This document shows positions 37,576 through 46,584 of a stretch of DNA of 64,000 nucleotides, one piece after another. Within the stretch, counting starts at the first letter, position 1. Each line of letters starts with the position of its first letter. The stretch is from CAYUNE01 sp964446115. GTDB lineage: Bacteria; Desulfobacterota; Desulfobulbia; Desulfobulbales; Desulfobulbaceae. A model generated the notes under the pieces. It had not been told where the DNA came from. It saw only the letters and a program-made list of their open reading frames with translations, and did not search any database. The position numbers and the translations under genes are program-made. The stretch lies in assembly GCA_964446115.1 (NCBI GenBank), contig CAYUNE010000007.1:34453-98452 (forward strand), in the 5' to 3' direction.

Positions 37576-38534
37576 TGAAAAGGTATCTGAAAAAAAGGGT
37601 TCTGGTTACCGGTGGCGCCGGTTTTCTTGGTTCCCATCTCTGTGAACGGCTGTTGCAGCGGGGCGAAGAGGTAATCTGCCTGGACAACTACTACACCGGC
37701 ACCAAGGAGAATATCATCCATCTTCTCGATAATCCGTCTTTTGAACTCATTCGTCACGACGTAACCTTTCCCCTCTATATCGAGGTGGATGAGATTTACA
37801 ATCTCGCCTGTCCGGCCTCGCCCATTCATTACCAGCATGATCCGGTCCAGACCACCAAGACATCGGTGCACGGAGCCATCAATATGCTGGGCCTGGCAAA
37901 ACGACTCAGGGCCAAGATTTTCCAGGCCTCAACCAGTGAGGTGTACGGCGATCCCGAGATTCATCCCCAGGTGGAGTCCTACTGGGGCAATGTCAATCCC
38001 GTGGGGCTCAGGGCCTGCTACGATGAGGGAAAGAGATGTGCCGAGACCCTTTTTTTCGATTATTTTCGCCAGCATAACCTGCGGATCAAGGTGGGCAGAA
38101 TTTTCAATACCTACGGTCCCCGCATGCATCCCGATGACGGCCGTGTGGTCTCCAACTTCATTGTCCAGGCTCTGCAGGGCCAACCCCTCACCGTCTATGG
38201 TGACGGCAGCCAGACCCGTTCTTTCTGCTTTGTCGACGATCTCATCGAACTTATTGTCCTGTTCATGAACAGCGATGATGCTCTGACCGGACCCGTCAAC
38301 ATGGGCAATCCGGCGGAATTCGCCATCCTGGAACTGGCAGAACGGATTATCGATCTCATCGGCTCATCGTCGCCGATCCTCCACCGGCCGCTGCCCGCCG
38401 ATGATCCCAGGCAGCGTTGCGCCGATATCTCCCTTGTTCGCAGCGAGTTCGGATGGGAGCCGAAAACTTCCCTGGAAGAGGGCCTCCGCCGGACAATCGC
38501 TTACTTTGATCGCCTGCTCTCCGAATCGGGTTGA
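37575..38534 (+). CDS. uxs: UDP-glucuronate decarboxylase (UDP-xylose synthase)
   Basis: A 319-residue short-chain dehydrogenase/reductase. The NAD motif is VTGGAGFLGSHLCERL, the active site is STSEVYGDPEIHPQ with the YxxxK in ACYDEGKRCAETL, and RIFNTYGPRMHPDDGRVVSNF is diagnostic of the UXS subfamily. It converts UDP-glucuronate to UDP-xylose, suggesting xylose or a derivative in the glycan. A UDP-glucuronate-forming dehydrogenase is not in the window unless the one at 22.8 kb has that specificity. Confidence 0.92.
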   Translation: MKRYLKKRVLVTGGAGFLGSHLCERLLQRGEEVICLDNYYTGTKENIIHLLDNPSFELIRHDVTFPLYIEVDEIYNLACPASPIHYQHDPVQTTKTSVHGAINMLGLAKRLRAKIFQASTSEVYGDPEIHPQVESYWGNVNPVGLRACYDEGKRCAETLFFDYFRQHNLRIKVGRIFNTYGPRMHPDDGRVVSNFIVQALQGQPLTVYGDGSQTRSFCFVDDLIELIVLFMNSDDALTGPVNMGNPAEFAILELAERIIDLIGSSSPILHRPLPADDPRQRCADISLVRSEFGWEPKTSLEEGLRRTIAYFDRLLSESG

Positions 38535-38548
38535 AGCCTTCCCGCTTT

Positions 38549-38613
38549 CTGTGATCAATTACAGCTTGGAAGTAAGACAATACCACGGGGTTGCATACCC
38601 TGTGATCGGTTAC
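38549..38613. repeat. Interspersed repeat, copy 2 (partial)
   Basis: About 65 bp that align, with roughly one difference in five, to 63937-64000. It carries GTGATCAATTAC at 38551 and GTGATCGGTTAC near 38602, the same spaced 12-mers seen as GTGACC forms in the other copy. The hairpin half of the element is missing here. It lies between the UDP-xylose synthase and the next gene. Confidence 0.7.
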
Positions 38614-38729
38614 GAATTTCTTTGCCAGTTGAATCCATTGGTATTATGAATGGTAGTCGGATCTTCCGGTGGAGGAGATCACCGGGTGTTCCCGACTCAT
38701 TGTTCATGAACATGAAAGACGAGGTCCTT

Positions 38730-39464
38730 ATGAAGAACAAGCCACTGCTGTTTTCTTTTTTTTATGGGTGGAAAACAGTGACGACCGCGGCCGTCACTGT
38801 TTCGCTTTGCTGGTCGCCTGTTACCATGGCCCGCATCAACGAGAACACGCTGGTGATCAGGGAGGGGGTTCAACACGGGACAATGGCTGCCAACCGGGAT
38901 GAAGGCGGCGGAGAAACCATTACGGCAGACAAGCCGGAAGCGGCCAATGCCACAGCTCCGGAACCGCCGGAACTTCCCACCATCGAGGGGGAACCGGTGC
39001 AGCGGCAGACCGTGGAGCAGGAAGGTGACAATACCCTGCTGTGGATAGGGGCGGGAGTGGCCGGTGCCGCGCTCCTCGGCGTAGCCCTCGGCGGTGGAGG
39101 AGGCGGAAGCGATGCGCCCGCCGATACTCCCGAGACGCCTCCCCCTGCAGAGGAGTCTTATAGCGGACCGGCAATCGCCGGTGAGTGGAGCGGTGAACTG
39201 GATCTGGTCAAGTTCGAACCTGAATCCATCACCGCCACCATTACCCAACAGGGGGAAAATATTACAATCCGCACCACATCCAGCCGTCCTTATGGCCGCC
39301 TGTTCACCGGCACCATCGACAACAACGGCGCCATGCTTGTCTATGACCAGGAAACCGGCGAAGACTGGACCACAAGTGAAGGAAATGCCACGGAAAAGAA
39401 CATTGTGCTGACGGATTGGATCAGCGGTGAGGGCAAGCTGGACAGGTTGGAGCTGCATCGGTAG
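38730..39464 (+). CDS. Exported glycine-rich protein of unknown function
   Basis: About 244 residues. An N-terminal signal-like segment is followed by an acidic, proline-rich linker (ATAPEPPELPTIEGEP), one hydrophobic glycine-rich helix (LLWIGAGVAGAALLGVALGGGGGGS) and a small beta-rich C-terminal domain (AGEWSGELDLVKFEPESITATITQQG). No family is recognised. The ATG at 38730 has GAGG five bases upstream. It sits inside the glycan locus but its composition suggests an envelope protein rather than an enzyme. Confidence 0.75.
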   Translation: MKNKPLLFSFFYGWKTVTTAAVTVSLCWSPVTMARINENTLVIREGVQHGTMAANRDEGGGETITADKPEAANATAPEPPELPTIEGEPVQRQTVEQEGDNTLLWIGAGVAGAALLGVALGGGGGGSDAPADTPETPPPAEESYSGPAIAGEWSGELDLVKFEPESITATITQQGENITIRTTSSRPYGRLFTGTIDNNGAMLVYDQETGEDWTTSEGNATEKNIVLTDWISGEGKLDRLELHR

Positions 39465-39569
39465 CTGCCGCTGCGGTTTAAGAGAATGGAGAAAATGGCG
39501 GCGGTTGTCCGGGCAGGGAGGCCCGGATCACGGCTGCCGGCTGCTTGAAAGGGAAGACAGGTAAAAGTC

Positions 39570-40526
39570 ATGGCGGACAATCCGGATGTATCAGTCGTCA
39601 TCCCCATCTACAATGAAGAGGAGAACATTCCCCTGATGTACAGGGAGCTCAACGATGTTTTTTCCGGCAGAACCTACAGGTATGAACTGCTTTTTATCAA
39701 CGACGGCAGCAGCGACGGCAGCGGTGATCTGCTCAGGGAAATCCAGGCGAAAGATCCGCAGCATGTGGTGGTGATCAACCTGCGGAGAAACTTCGGTCAG
39801 ACCGCCGGTTTGTCGGCGGGATTCGATCACGCCCGGGGCCAGGTGATCATCACCATGGATGGAGATCTGCAAAACGATCCCGCCGATATCCCCAGGATGC
39901 TGGAAAAGATCGAGGAGGGGTATGACGTTGTTGCCGGCTGGCGCCGGAAGCGCCAGGATCCCTTTCTCAACCGCCGGCTGCCCTCCATGATCGCCAACCG
40001 CATCATTTCCTTCACCACCGGGGTCAGGCTCCACGATTACGGGTGCACTCTCAAGGCCTTTAAGCGTGAAGTTGTGGAGCATATCGATCTCTACGGCGAG
40101 ATGCATCGCTTTATTCCCGCCATTGCCAGCGGTTTCGGTATTTCACTGGCGGAGATTCCGGTGAATCATCGGGCCCGGCGTTTCGGCAAGTCCAAATACG
40201 GTATTTCCCGGACATTCAGGGTGATCCTTGATCTGATCACCGTCAAGTTTCTGCTCAGCTATTCCAACCGGCCCATTCATATTTTCGGGATGATCGGGCT
40301 CTGCGCCTTTTGTCTTGGTCTGGTGCTGGCGGCCGTGGTCATCATCCAGCGCCAGTTTTACGGTATCGGGCTCGCCGACCGGCCCCTTTTTCTGCTGGCG
40401 ATCCTCTTCATCCTGGTGGGAGTCCAGTTCATCACCATCGGCCTTATTTCGGAGATCCAGGTGCGGACCTATCATGAGTCACAGAAAAAACCCATCTACT
40501 TTATCAAAAATATCTATTCCGGATAA
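39570..40526 (+). CDS. GT2 polyprenyl-phosphate glycosyltransferase (DPM1/GtrB-like)
   Basis: A 318-residue enzyme. The GT-A domain shows VSVVIPIYNEEENIPLMYREL, LLFINDGSSDGS, ITMDGDLQNDPADIP (DxD) and the family block RRFGKSKYGISRTFRVILDL. Two C-terminal helices (about 240-300) anchor it in the membrane. Such enzymes charge polyprenyl phosphate with glucose, mannose or aminosugars for flippase-dependent glycan decoration. Confidence 0.92.
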   Translation: MADNPDVSVVIPIYNEEENIPLMYRELNDVFSGRTYRYELLFINDGSSDGSGDLLREIQAKDPQHVVVINLRRNFGQTAGLSAGFDHARGQVIITMDGDLQNDPADIPRMLEKIEEGYDVVAGWRRKRQDPFLNRRLPSMIANRIISFTTGVRLHDYGCTLKAFKREVVEHIDLYGEMHRFIPAIASGFGISLAEIPVNHRARRFGKSKYGISRTFRVILDLITVKFLLSYSNRPIHIFGMIGLCAFCLGLVLAAVVIIQRQFYGIGLADRPLFLLAILFILVGVQFITIGLISEIQVRTYHESQKKPIYFIKNIYSG

Positions 40527-40601
40527 CGGGCCGGGAGGATTCCGGCGCAGGGGAAAGGCGGAAGGAGGATGGCCTGGTACGGGAAAGGGTAACACGGTGT
40601 C

Positions 40602-41651
40602 GTGATAGACATTCTGATTCCCAACTATAACGGCAGGCATCTGCTGGCTCCCTGCCTCGATTCCATTCTGCCCCAGCTGGGAACCGATGATCTGGTCACC
40701 GTGATCGACAACGGTTCCCGGGATGGATCGGTTGAATTGCTCAGGGAAAAGTATCCCCGGGTCAACCTTGTGCTGCATGCCGGCAATCAGGGATTCAGTG
40801 CCGCCGTCAATGCCGGTATCGTCGCCACCCGGCAGCCCCTTGTCTTTCTTCTCAACAACGACACCGAGCTGGCCGGAGACTGTCTTGCCCGCCTCACCGA
40901 GGCTGTAACCAGACATCCGGGGTATGATTTTTTTGCGTTGAAAATGCTCGATTATCGGCGCAGAACCGTGCTGGACGGTGCCGGCGACGGTTATTTCCGC
41001 GGGGGTATGGGCTACCGCCTGGGCACCATGGAAGAAGATGGACCGGAGTATGACCAGCAGGTGCGGGTCTTCGGGGCCTGCGCCGGTGCCGCGGTTTACC
41101 GCCGTTCCTTTTTCGAGAAGGTGGGACTCTTTGACGAGGATTTTTTCGCCTACCTGGAAGACGTGGATCTCAACCTGAGGGCCATGCGCCGGGGAATGCG
41201 CTGTCTGTTCCTGCCGCGGGCGCGGGTCTACCATATCGGCAGCGCAACCAGCGGTTCGACCTTCAACCCCCTCACCATCAAGCTCACCACCCGCAACAGT
41301 TTCCGGGTTTTGGTGAAAAACTATCCAGTCTCTCTCTTTGTCACCCTGTTGCCGGTGATCACCATTTATCAGCTGAGCTGGCTTTTGTTTGTCATTAAAA
41401 AAGGGCAGCTTCCCGCCTATTTTGCCGGAATCGTCAGTTTTGTGAAAAACAGCCGTCGCACCCTGGGCAAGCGGCAGGCCAGCCTGCGGGATCCCGTCGT
41501 TACCGGCGGTGAATTTCTAGAGCTTATCACCAAGGCCGAACGGGACGTGGTGAGATCCATCATGCGCCGCCGCCGGGCAGCGGGTAAGGGGAACGGGTTG
41601 TTGAAACTCTATGGCCGCCTCTTTCTACGGCGGGTCCGGGACCATGAGTAA
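40602..41651 (+). CDS. GT2 family glycosyltransferase (rhamnosyltransferase-like)
   Basis: A 349-residue GT-A enzyme starting at GTG. IDILIPNYNGRHLLAPCLDSI, VIDNGSRDGSVELL, FLLNNDTELAGD and DEDFFAYLEDVDLNLRAMRRG are typical of the WbbL/rhamnosyltransferase group. A hydrophobic segment near 245-265 may touch the membrane. The start overlaps nothing; the end overlaps the next gene by eight bases. Confidence 0.9.
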   Translation: MIDILIPNYNGRHLLAPCLDSILPQLGTDDLVTVIDNGSRDGSVELLREKYPRVNLVLHAGNQGFSAAVNAGIVATRQPLVFLLNNDTELAGDCLARLTEAVTRHPGYDFFALKMLDYRRRTVLDGAGDGYFRGGMGYRLGTMEEDGPEYDQQVRVFGACAGAAVYRRSFFEKVGLFDEDFFAYLEDVDLNLRAMRRGMRCLFLPRARVYHIGSATSGSTFNPLTIKLTTRNSFRVLVKNYPVSLFVTLLPVITIYQLSWLLFVIKKGQLPAYFAGIVSFVKNSRRTLGKRQASLRDPVVTGGEFLELITKAERDVVRSIMRRRRAAGKGNGLLKLYGRLFLRRVRDHE

Positions 41652-42468
41652 GGTTGCGGTTGTTGTTGTCACCCACGATTCGCAGCAGGTGATCGGCAAA
41701 TGCGTCCGGGCGCTGGCCGACCAGAGTGCGCCGGTGCATCAGCTCATCGTTGTTGATTCCGGATCAAAAGAGCCCGCTTACCTGACTTCGGTGCGGGAGT
41801 TTCCGGGAGCCGTCCTGGTGCTGCGGGATAATATCGGTTTTGCCCGGGCCAATAATCTGGGAATCGGACGGGTTGATCCCGGGGTCGAATATCTGCTCTT
41901 TCTCAATCCCGATGCCTTTCTCCATGGGAAATTTCTGGCCGGTGCCACGGCCGTCATGGAGCGGCATCCGGAGGCGGCCCTGCTCACAGGCCGGCTGAGC
42001 GGCTATGATCTGCAACAGCACCGTCCCACGGGCCGGCTCGATTCCACAGGCATTTTCCGCACCTGGTACGGCCGCTGGTATGACCGGGGCCAGGGCGAGA
42101 TCGACGGTGACAACTATCAACGGCAGGAGAGCGTGCCGGCCGTTTGCGGTGCTCTGATGTTCGGCCGCAGGCAGGCCCTGGAACAGGTGGCCCGGCCCGG
42201 CGGTGCGGTTTTCGATCCGGACTTTTTTCTGTACAAGGAGGATATCGAACTGAGCCTGCGGCTGCGCAAGGCGGGCTGGTCCCTCCTGTATGATCCACGC
42301 CTGCCGGCCTTTCACTGCCGCGGCTGGCTGGATAAGCGGCGGCGCATGAGTCCGGCGCTGCGACGCACGGCCGCCGCCAGCGAGGTGCTGCTCTACCGCA
42401 GGCACCCCTCGCCCTACATGCTGTGGGCCATTTGTAAATACCTGGCGGTAAATCTTTTCCGGGCCTGA
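41644..42468 (+). CDS. GT2 family glycosyltransferase
   Basis: About 274 residues: VAVVVVTHDSQQVIGKCVRAL, IVVDSGSKEPAYLTSV, FLNPDAFLHGKFL and the acceptor-site FFLYKEDIELSLRLRKAGWSLLYDP are clear. It belongs to the same WbbL-like branch as its neighbour. It overlaps the preceding gene by eight bases and is three bases from the next, so the three glycosyltransferase genes are coupled. Confidence 0.9.
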   Translation: MSKVAVVVVTHDSQQVIGKCVRALADQSAPVHQLIVVDSGSKEPAYLTSVREFPGAVLVLRDNIGFARANNLGIGRVDPGVEYLLFLNPDAFLHGKFLAGATAVMERHPEAALLTGRLSGYDLQQHRPTGRLDSTGIFRTWYGRWYDRGQGEIDGDNYQRQESVPAVCGALMFGRRQALEQVARPGGAVFDPDFFLYKEDIELSLRLRKAGWSLLYDPRLPAFHCRGWLDKRRRMSPALRRTAAASEVLLYRRHPSPYMLWAICKYLAVNLFRA

Positions 42469-42471
42469 TCC

Positions 42472-43419
42472 ATGTCGGTGTCACAGGTATCCGCAGCCGG
42501 GGAGGCAGGCATCTCGGTGATTATCCCCACCCGTAACGGCGGTGCTTTTCTGCCCGCACTCTTTGCCGGGCTGGAAAAGCAGACCTGCCGTCCCCTGGAG
42601 GTGATCGTCGTCGACTCTTCATCCACGGATGATTCCAGAGCCATTGCCCGGGACTTCGGCGCCGAGGTCCTGGTGATTCCCGTTGCGGAATTCGACCACG
42701 GCGGCACCCGCACCCGGATGGGGCAGCGGGCCGGAGGCGACATCCTCGTTTATCTCACCCAGGATGCGGTTGTCGCCGATGAACACGCCTTACAGAGACT
42801 GGTGGCGCCTTTTTTTACCGATGATCGTATCGCCGTCACCTTCGGACGCCAGTTGCCCAACCGCGATGCCTCGCTGTTTGCCGAACATATCCGGCTTTTC
42901 AATTATGGAACATCCTCCTATGTTCGCTGCTGGGAAGACAGGAAAAAGTATGGGCTGCGTACCGCCTTTGTCTCCAACTCCTTTGCCGCCTACCGGAAAA
43001 AACCCCTAGCCGCCTGCGGGTATTTTCGGGACGGCCTGCTCTTTGGCGAGGACACCTGCGCCGTGACCACGCTGCTGCGGCGGGGCCACTGCATTGCCTA
43101 TGTTGCCGATGCCCGGGTCTATCATTCCCATAACTATTCCATTGCCGAGGACTTCAGGCGATATTTTGATATCGGTGCCTTTCACCGGCGGCAGAGCTGG
43201 CTGGTGGAAAGTCTGGGCCGTCCCGAGGGCGAAGGGATGCGTTACCTGCGTTCCGAGTTGAAATTTTTATGGAAAAAGAGAAAATTCGGCTCTTTTCCAG
43301 AGTTTTTCTTGCGCATTGGTGGTAAACTCCTGGGATATAAAATGGGCAACAGGTATGACCTGCTGCCGCGGCGCATTGTCTCTTTTTTCAGTATGAACCG
43401 CCGCTTCTGGCAAAAATGA
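42472..43419 (+). CDS. GT2 family rhamnosyltransferase-like protein
   Basis: A 315-residue GT-A enzyme with ISVIIPTRNGGAFLPALFAGLEKQ, VIVVDSSSTDDS, the characteristic FDHGGTRTRMGQRAGGDILVYLTQDAV of rhamnan-type transferases, and a late FGEDTCAVTTLLRRGHCIAYV. A rhamnosyl or related deoxysugar specificity is inferred from that block. Confidence 0.9.
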   Translation: MSVSQVSAAGEAGISVIIPTRNGGAFLPALFAGLEKQTCRPLEVIVVDSSSTDDSRAIARDFGAEVLVIPVAEFDHGGTRTRMGQRAGGDILVYLTQDAVVADEHALQRLVAPFFTDDRIAVTFGRQLPNRDASLFAEHIRLFNYGTSSYVRCWEDRKKYGLRTAFVSNSFAAYRKKPLAACGYFRDGLLFGEDTCAVTTLLRRGHCIAYVADARVYHSHNYSIAEDFRRYFDIGAFHRRQSWLVESLGRPEGEGMRYLRSELKFLWKKRKFGSFPEFFLRIGGKLLGYKMGNRYDLLPRRIVSFFSMNRRFWQK

Positions 43420-43479
43420 ATCCGTGCCCGGGAGATGGTCGGCACGGAATGCAACTAATCAGGGTGTCCTGTCCGCATC

Positions 43480-44910
43480 ATGTCTCCAAAACTGTCGATG
43501 AATCTCAGGGAGCAGAGCTCCCTGATCTACAAGCTGCTGCTGCTCATTGACTGTTCCATCTCCACCGCCTATCTGTGGGTCCTGGTGAGATGGTATGAGG
43601 TTCCCTGGAGCCCATATTACACCCGGCTGGAAATTCTCGTTTTTTTCCTCTCCTTTTTCAGTTTCCAATCCTTCCAGCTCTACAGATCATGGCGAGGATG
43701 GAAGTATTACCGGGAATTTCTGGTCATTGTCCAGGCATGCGGCAGCGTTGTCGGCATCCTGCTCTGCTATTTTTTCTTTTTCAAGATCTCCGAAGCCTAC
43801 TCGCGGGTTGTCTTCATGATCTGGTCGACAACCACGCCGCTGCTCATCTTTTTTGCCCATTTCATCGTGCGCAGGATCCTGCGGCAGTTGCGGAAACACG
43901 GCAAGAATATCCGCCATGCTGTTGTGGTGGGGGCCAGCGATCTGGGGCTGCGCCTTGCCCATCAGGTGGAATCCATTCCCTGGGCCGGCATCGAGGTTAT
44001 GGGTTTTTTCGATGACAAGAGCGAAGCCTCCGAGGAGCTCCAGCAAACCGGCAAGCCTATTCTCGGCAGGATTTCCGCCATCAGGGAATTTCTGCAGCAC
44101 AACGATATCGATTATGTCTACGTGGCCCTGCCCATGCGGGCGGAACGGAAGATCTTCTCGATTCTGCGGGAGTGCCGGGATCTCGGCGCCCAGCTCTTTC
44201 TGGTCCCGGATCTTTATATCTTCGGCCTGCACCATGCCGAGATCCAGTCCCTGGGAGATATGCTGATCCTCAACTTCAATCCGGCCACGGCCTGGAAGAG
44301 AACCTTTGACATTATCTTCTCCAGCCTTATCCTGCTCATCACCGCTCCGTTGCTCCTGGTTGTCGCCCTGCTGATCAAGCTCAGCGACGGAGGACCGGTG
44401 TTCTACCGCCATCGCCGCATTACCTCCGCCGGCAGGGAATTCGAGTGCATCAAGTTCCGTACCATGTGTGTGGGAGCGGCGGAGAAGCTGGAGGAGATCC
44501 TTGCCGCCGATCCTGCCCTGCGTCGCGAGTGGAACCGTTCCTACAAACTGAAAAACGATCCGCGGATCACCCGCATCGGCAGATTCCTCCGGCGCACCAG
44601 TCTTGACGAGTTTCCACAGTTTTTCAATGTGCTCAAGGGAGAGATGAGTGTGGTGGGGGCCCGGCCCATTGTCGGCAGGGAGCTCAATGAGTACTACAAG
44701 GGAAATTCCACCGACAGCGTCGGCCGTTACTGTTCCATGAAACCGGGAATCACCGGGCCGTGGCAGGTGATGAAACGCAGCGATGTGGGCAACTACCGGG
44801 AACGCGTCGAGCTCGATGACTGGTATGTGCTTAATTTTTCGTTAAAAAACGATCTCAAAATCATCTACAAGACGGTGCTCTGTATGTTCAGCGGCAAGGG
44901 CGCTTACTGA
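43480..44910 (+). CDS. Polyprenyl-phosphate hexose-1-phosphate transferase (WbaP/WcaJ type)
   Basis: A 476-residue polyisoprenyl-phosphate hexose-1-phosphate transferase that starts glycan assembly. Four N-terminal helices (to about 130), a Rossmann-like CoA-binding domain (about 135-255, HAVVVGASDLGLRLAHQV) and the catalytic bac_transf domain from about 270 (KRTFDIIFSSLILLITAPLLLV, GGPVFYRHRRI, KFRTMCVGA, LRRTSLDEFPQFFNVLKGEMSVVGARP) are in the usual order. It loads glucose- or galactose-1-phosphate on undecaprenyl phosphate and closes the polysaccharide locus. Confidence 0.93.
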   Translation: MSPKLSMNLREQSSLIYKLLLLIDCSISTAYLWVLVRWYEVPWSPYYTRLEILVFFLSFFSFQSFQLYRSWRGWKYYREFLVIVQACGSVVGILLCYFFFFKISEAYSRVVFMIWSTTTPLLIFFAHFIVRRILRQLRKHGKNIRHAVVVGASDLGLRLAHQVESIPWAGIEVMGFFDDKSEASEELQQTGKPILGRISAIREFLQHNDIDYVYVALPMRAERKIFSILRECRDLGAQLFLVPDLYIFGLHHAEIQSLGDMLILNFNPATAWKRTFDIIFSSLILLITAPLLLVVALLIKLSDGGPVFYRHRRITSAGREFECIKFRTMCVGAAEKLEEILAADPALRREWNRSYKLKNDPRITRIGRFLRRTSLDEFPQFFNVLKGEMSVVGARPIVGRELNEYYKGNSTDSVGRYCSMKPGITGPWQVMKRSDVGNYRERVELDDWYVLNFSLKNDLKIIYKTVLCMFSGKGAY

Positions 44911-45668
44911 TCTTCTTGTCGGAACAGTTCTTCCATGAGCTGTTTGGGCGCATGTTGCAGGTGATCATCGATATTGACGATTGCCCTGCCGTCGCGTTCG
45001 GCCCGGCGCAGGAGCGTTGAATTGGGGAAAAACGCCAGAGGAGAGCATCCGAGGCCTCTGCGGAGGAACTCCCTGTCATCTTCGTCTTCCACCAGATTGC
45101 CGACATAGGAGATCCGGGGAATCCCCACCTCCTCCGCCAGTTTGCGGATTTTCTGCGCCGTTCTGATACTTGAGCGGGAGGGAATGACGACAATGAGAAG
45201 GTGATCGGCGCCGGCCACGGTTCCCCGACCCAGATGTTCCACCCCGGCCTCCATGTCCAGAAGCACCACCTGACCGCCGGTGAGCAGGAGTTTTTTGAGG
45301 ATCTTGCGCAGGACATGGCTTTCCGGGCATGCGCAGCCGCCGTCTCCTGTCTGGATGGCTCCCAATACCATGAGTTTGTAGCCGTTTTCTTCGATGAGAA
45401 AATCCCTGAGGATATCGTCCACCCGAGGATTAAGCTGGTAAAACGGCGAACCCGCGGTTTTTTCCGCCCGTTCGGCCAGCAGCTTTTTCATGTCTGCGAT
45501 GGGGGTAATGGCATCGACATTTTCCATTCCCAAGGTTTCGGCCATGTGGGGGCTGGGATCGGCATCGATGATCAGTACCTCTTTGCCTGCCGCCTTGAGC
45601 TGTTTTGCCAGGAGGGCCATGATGGTTGTCTTGCCCACGCCTCCCTTGCCGCTGATTGCTATTTTCAT
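44904..45668 (-). CDS. CooC-like P-loop ATPase (nickel insertion/CODH accessory family)
   Basis: A 254-residue MinD/SIMIBI ATPase with the deviant Walker A GKGGVGKTT at 7-15, IDADPSPHMAETLG, and GDGGCACPESHVLRKIL, whose CxC is the dimer-interface metal ligand pair of CooC. CooC delivers nickel to carbon monoxide dehydrogenase. No CODH genes lie in the window, so it may serve a distant CODH/acetyl-CoA synthase or another metalloenzyme. It converges on the WbaP-type gene with a 7-bp overlap. Confidence 0.87.
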   Translation of the reverse strand: MKIAISGKGGVGKTTIMALLAKQLKAAGKEVLIIDADPSPHMAETLGMENVDAITPIADMKKLLAERAEKTAGSPFYQLNPRVDDILRDFLIEENGYKLMVLGAIQTGDGGCACPESHVLRKILKKLLLTGGQVVLLDMEAGVEHLGRGTVAGADHLLIVVIPSRSSIRTAQKIRKLAEEVGIPRISYVGNLVEDEDDREFLRRGLGCSPLAFFPNSTLLRRAERDGRAIVNIDDHLQHAPKQLMEELFRQEDQ

Positions 45669-45690
45669 TTTCTGGCCTCCATGTCAAGGT

Positions 45691-45718
45691 TTGCCTTCCC
45701 GGAGTAAGTGGTTATAAT
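45691..45718 (+). promoter_or_regulatory. Sigma-70-type promoter of the Bax inhibitor-1 gene
   Basis: TTGCCT at 45691 and a perfect TATAAT at 45713-45718 are separated by 16 bases, about 48 bases before the ATG. Confidence 0.6.
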
Positions 45719-45765
45719 AAAGAGTGGACCGGCACGGAAAAAATCAAATACAAACAGGAGAAATT

Positions 45766-46482
45766 ATGGATACTCGGTACGCTACTCATTCCGCAACCAC
45801 CTTGCAAGAGGCAAGACTCGAGGCCTCCACCGTTTTTCTGGCAAAGGTGTTTAACTGGATGGCGGTGGGCCTGGGATTGACCGGCCTTGTCGCCTACCTT
45901 ACGGCGGCATCCGGATTGGTGTTCACCATTGCCCGGAGTCCCCTCATGTATGTCTTTCTCTTTGCGGAGCTGGGCCTGGTTTTTTACCTTTCAGCCCGCA
46001 TCGACAAGCTGCAGGCCGCCACGGCAACCGGCCTCTTTCTTCTCTACTCGGCCTTAAACGGTCTCACCTTTTCGACGATCTTCATCGCCTATACCATGTC
46101 TTCCATTGCCGGAACCTTTCTGATCACCGCCGGCATGTTCGGCGCCATGGCGGTCTTCGGTATGGTGACCAAACGTGATCTCTCCGGGATGGGCTCTTTT
46201 CTGTTCATGGGACTCATCGGTATTGTCATCGCCTCCATCGTCAACCTCTTCATGCACAGTTCCGGACTTTCCTGGGCCATTTCCTTTATCGGCGTGATCG
46301 TCTTTACCGGGCTGACCGCCTACGACGTGCAGCGGATAAAGAATATCGGCGAACAGGGAATTCTTCAGCAGGGTGAGGAGGCGATTCGCAAGGGTTCGAT
46401 TATCGGCGCCCTGGCCCTGTATCTCGATTTCATCAACCTCTTCCTGATGCTGCTGCGTTTTTTCGGTGGCGCCAGGGACTAA
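45766..46482 (+). CDS. Bax inhibitor-1/YccA family membrane protein
   Basis: A 238-residue protein with seven membrane helices and the family blocks VFNWMAVGLGLTGLVAY, ALNGLTFSTIFIAYT and FTGLTAYDVQRIKNIGEQG. The two acidic residues near the end of the helix bundle expected for a pH-sensitive calcium leak are probably in TAYDVQ and LYLDFINLFL. AGGAG precedes the ATG. It is divergent from the CooC-like gene. Confidence 0.93.
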   Translation: MDTRYATHSATTLQEARLEASTVFLAKVFNWMAVGLGLTGLVAYLTAASGLVFTIARSPLMYVFLFAELGLVFYLSARIDKLQAATATGLFLLYSALNGLTFSTIFIAYTMSSIAGTFLITAGMFGAMAVFGMVTKRDLSGMGSFLFMGLIGIVIASIVNLFMHSSGLSWAISFIGVIVFTGLTAYDVQRIKNIGEQGILQQGEEAIRKGSIIGALALYLDFINLFLMLLRFFGGARD

Positions 46483-46541
46483 GCCGGCAACTGCCGGCGG
46501 CGTTCATAGCCGTACCCCGATAACTCTACCCCATCCGGAAG

Positions 46542-46573
46542 GGCGGCGGCCGGAAGATCCCGGTCGCCGCCTT
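46542..46573. terminator. Hairpin terminator between convergent genes
   Basis: Twelve-base arms at 46542-46553 and 46560-46571 pair with one G-U wobble around AAGATC. Only a short T-run follows. It lies between the convergent Bax inhibitor-1 and unknown-protein genes. Confidence 0.55.
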
Positions 46574-46584
46574 TGTGTCCGGGG

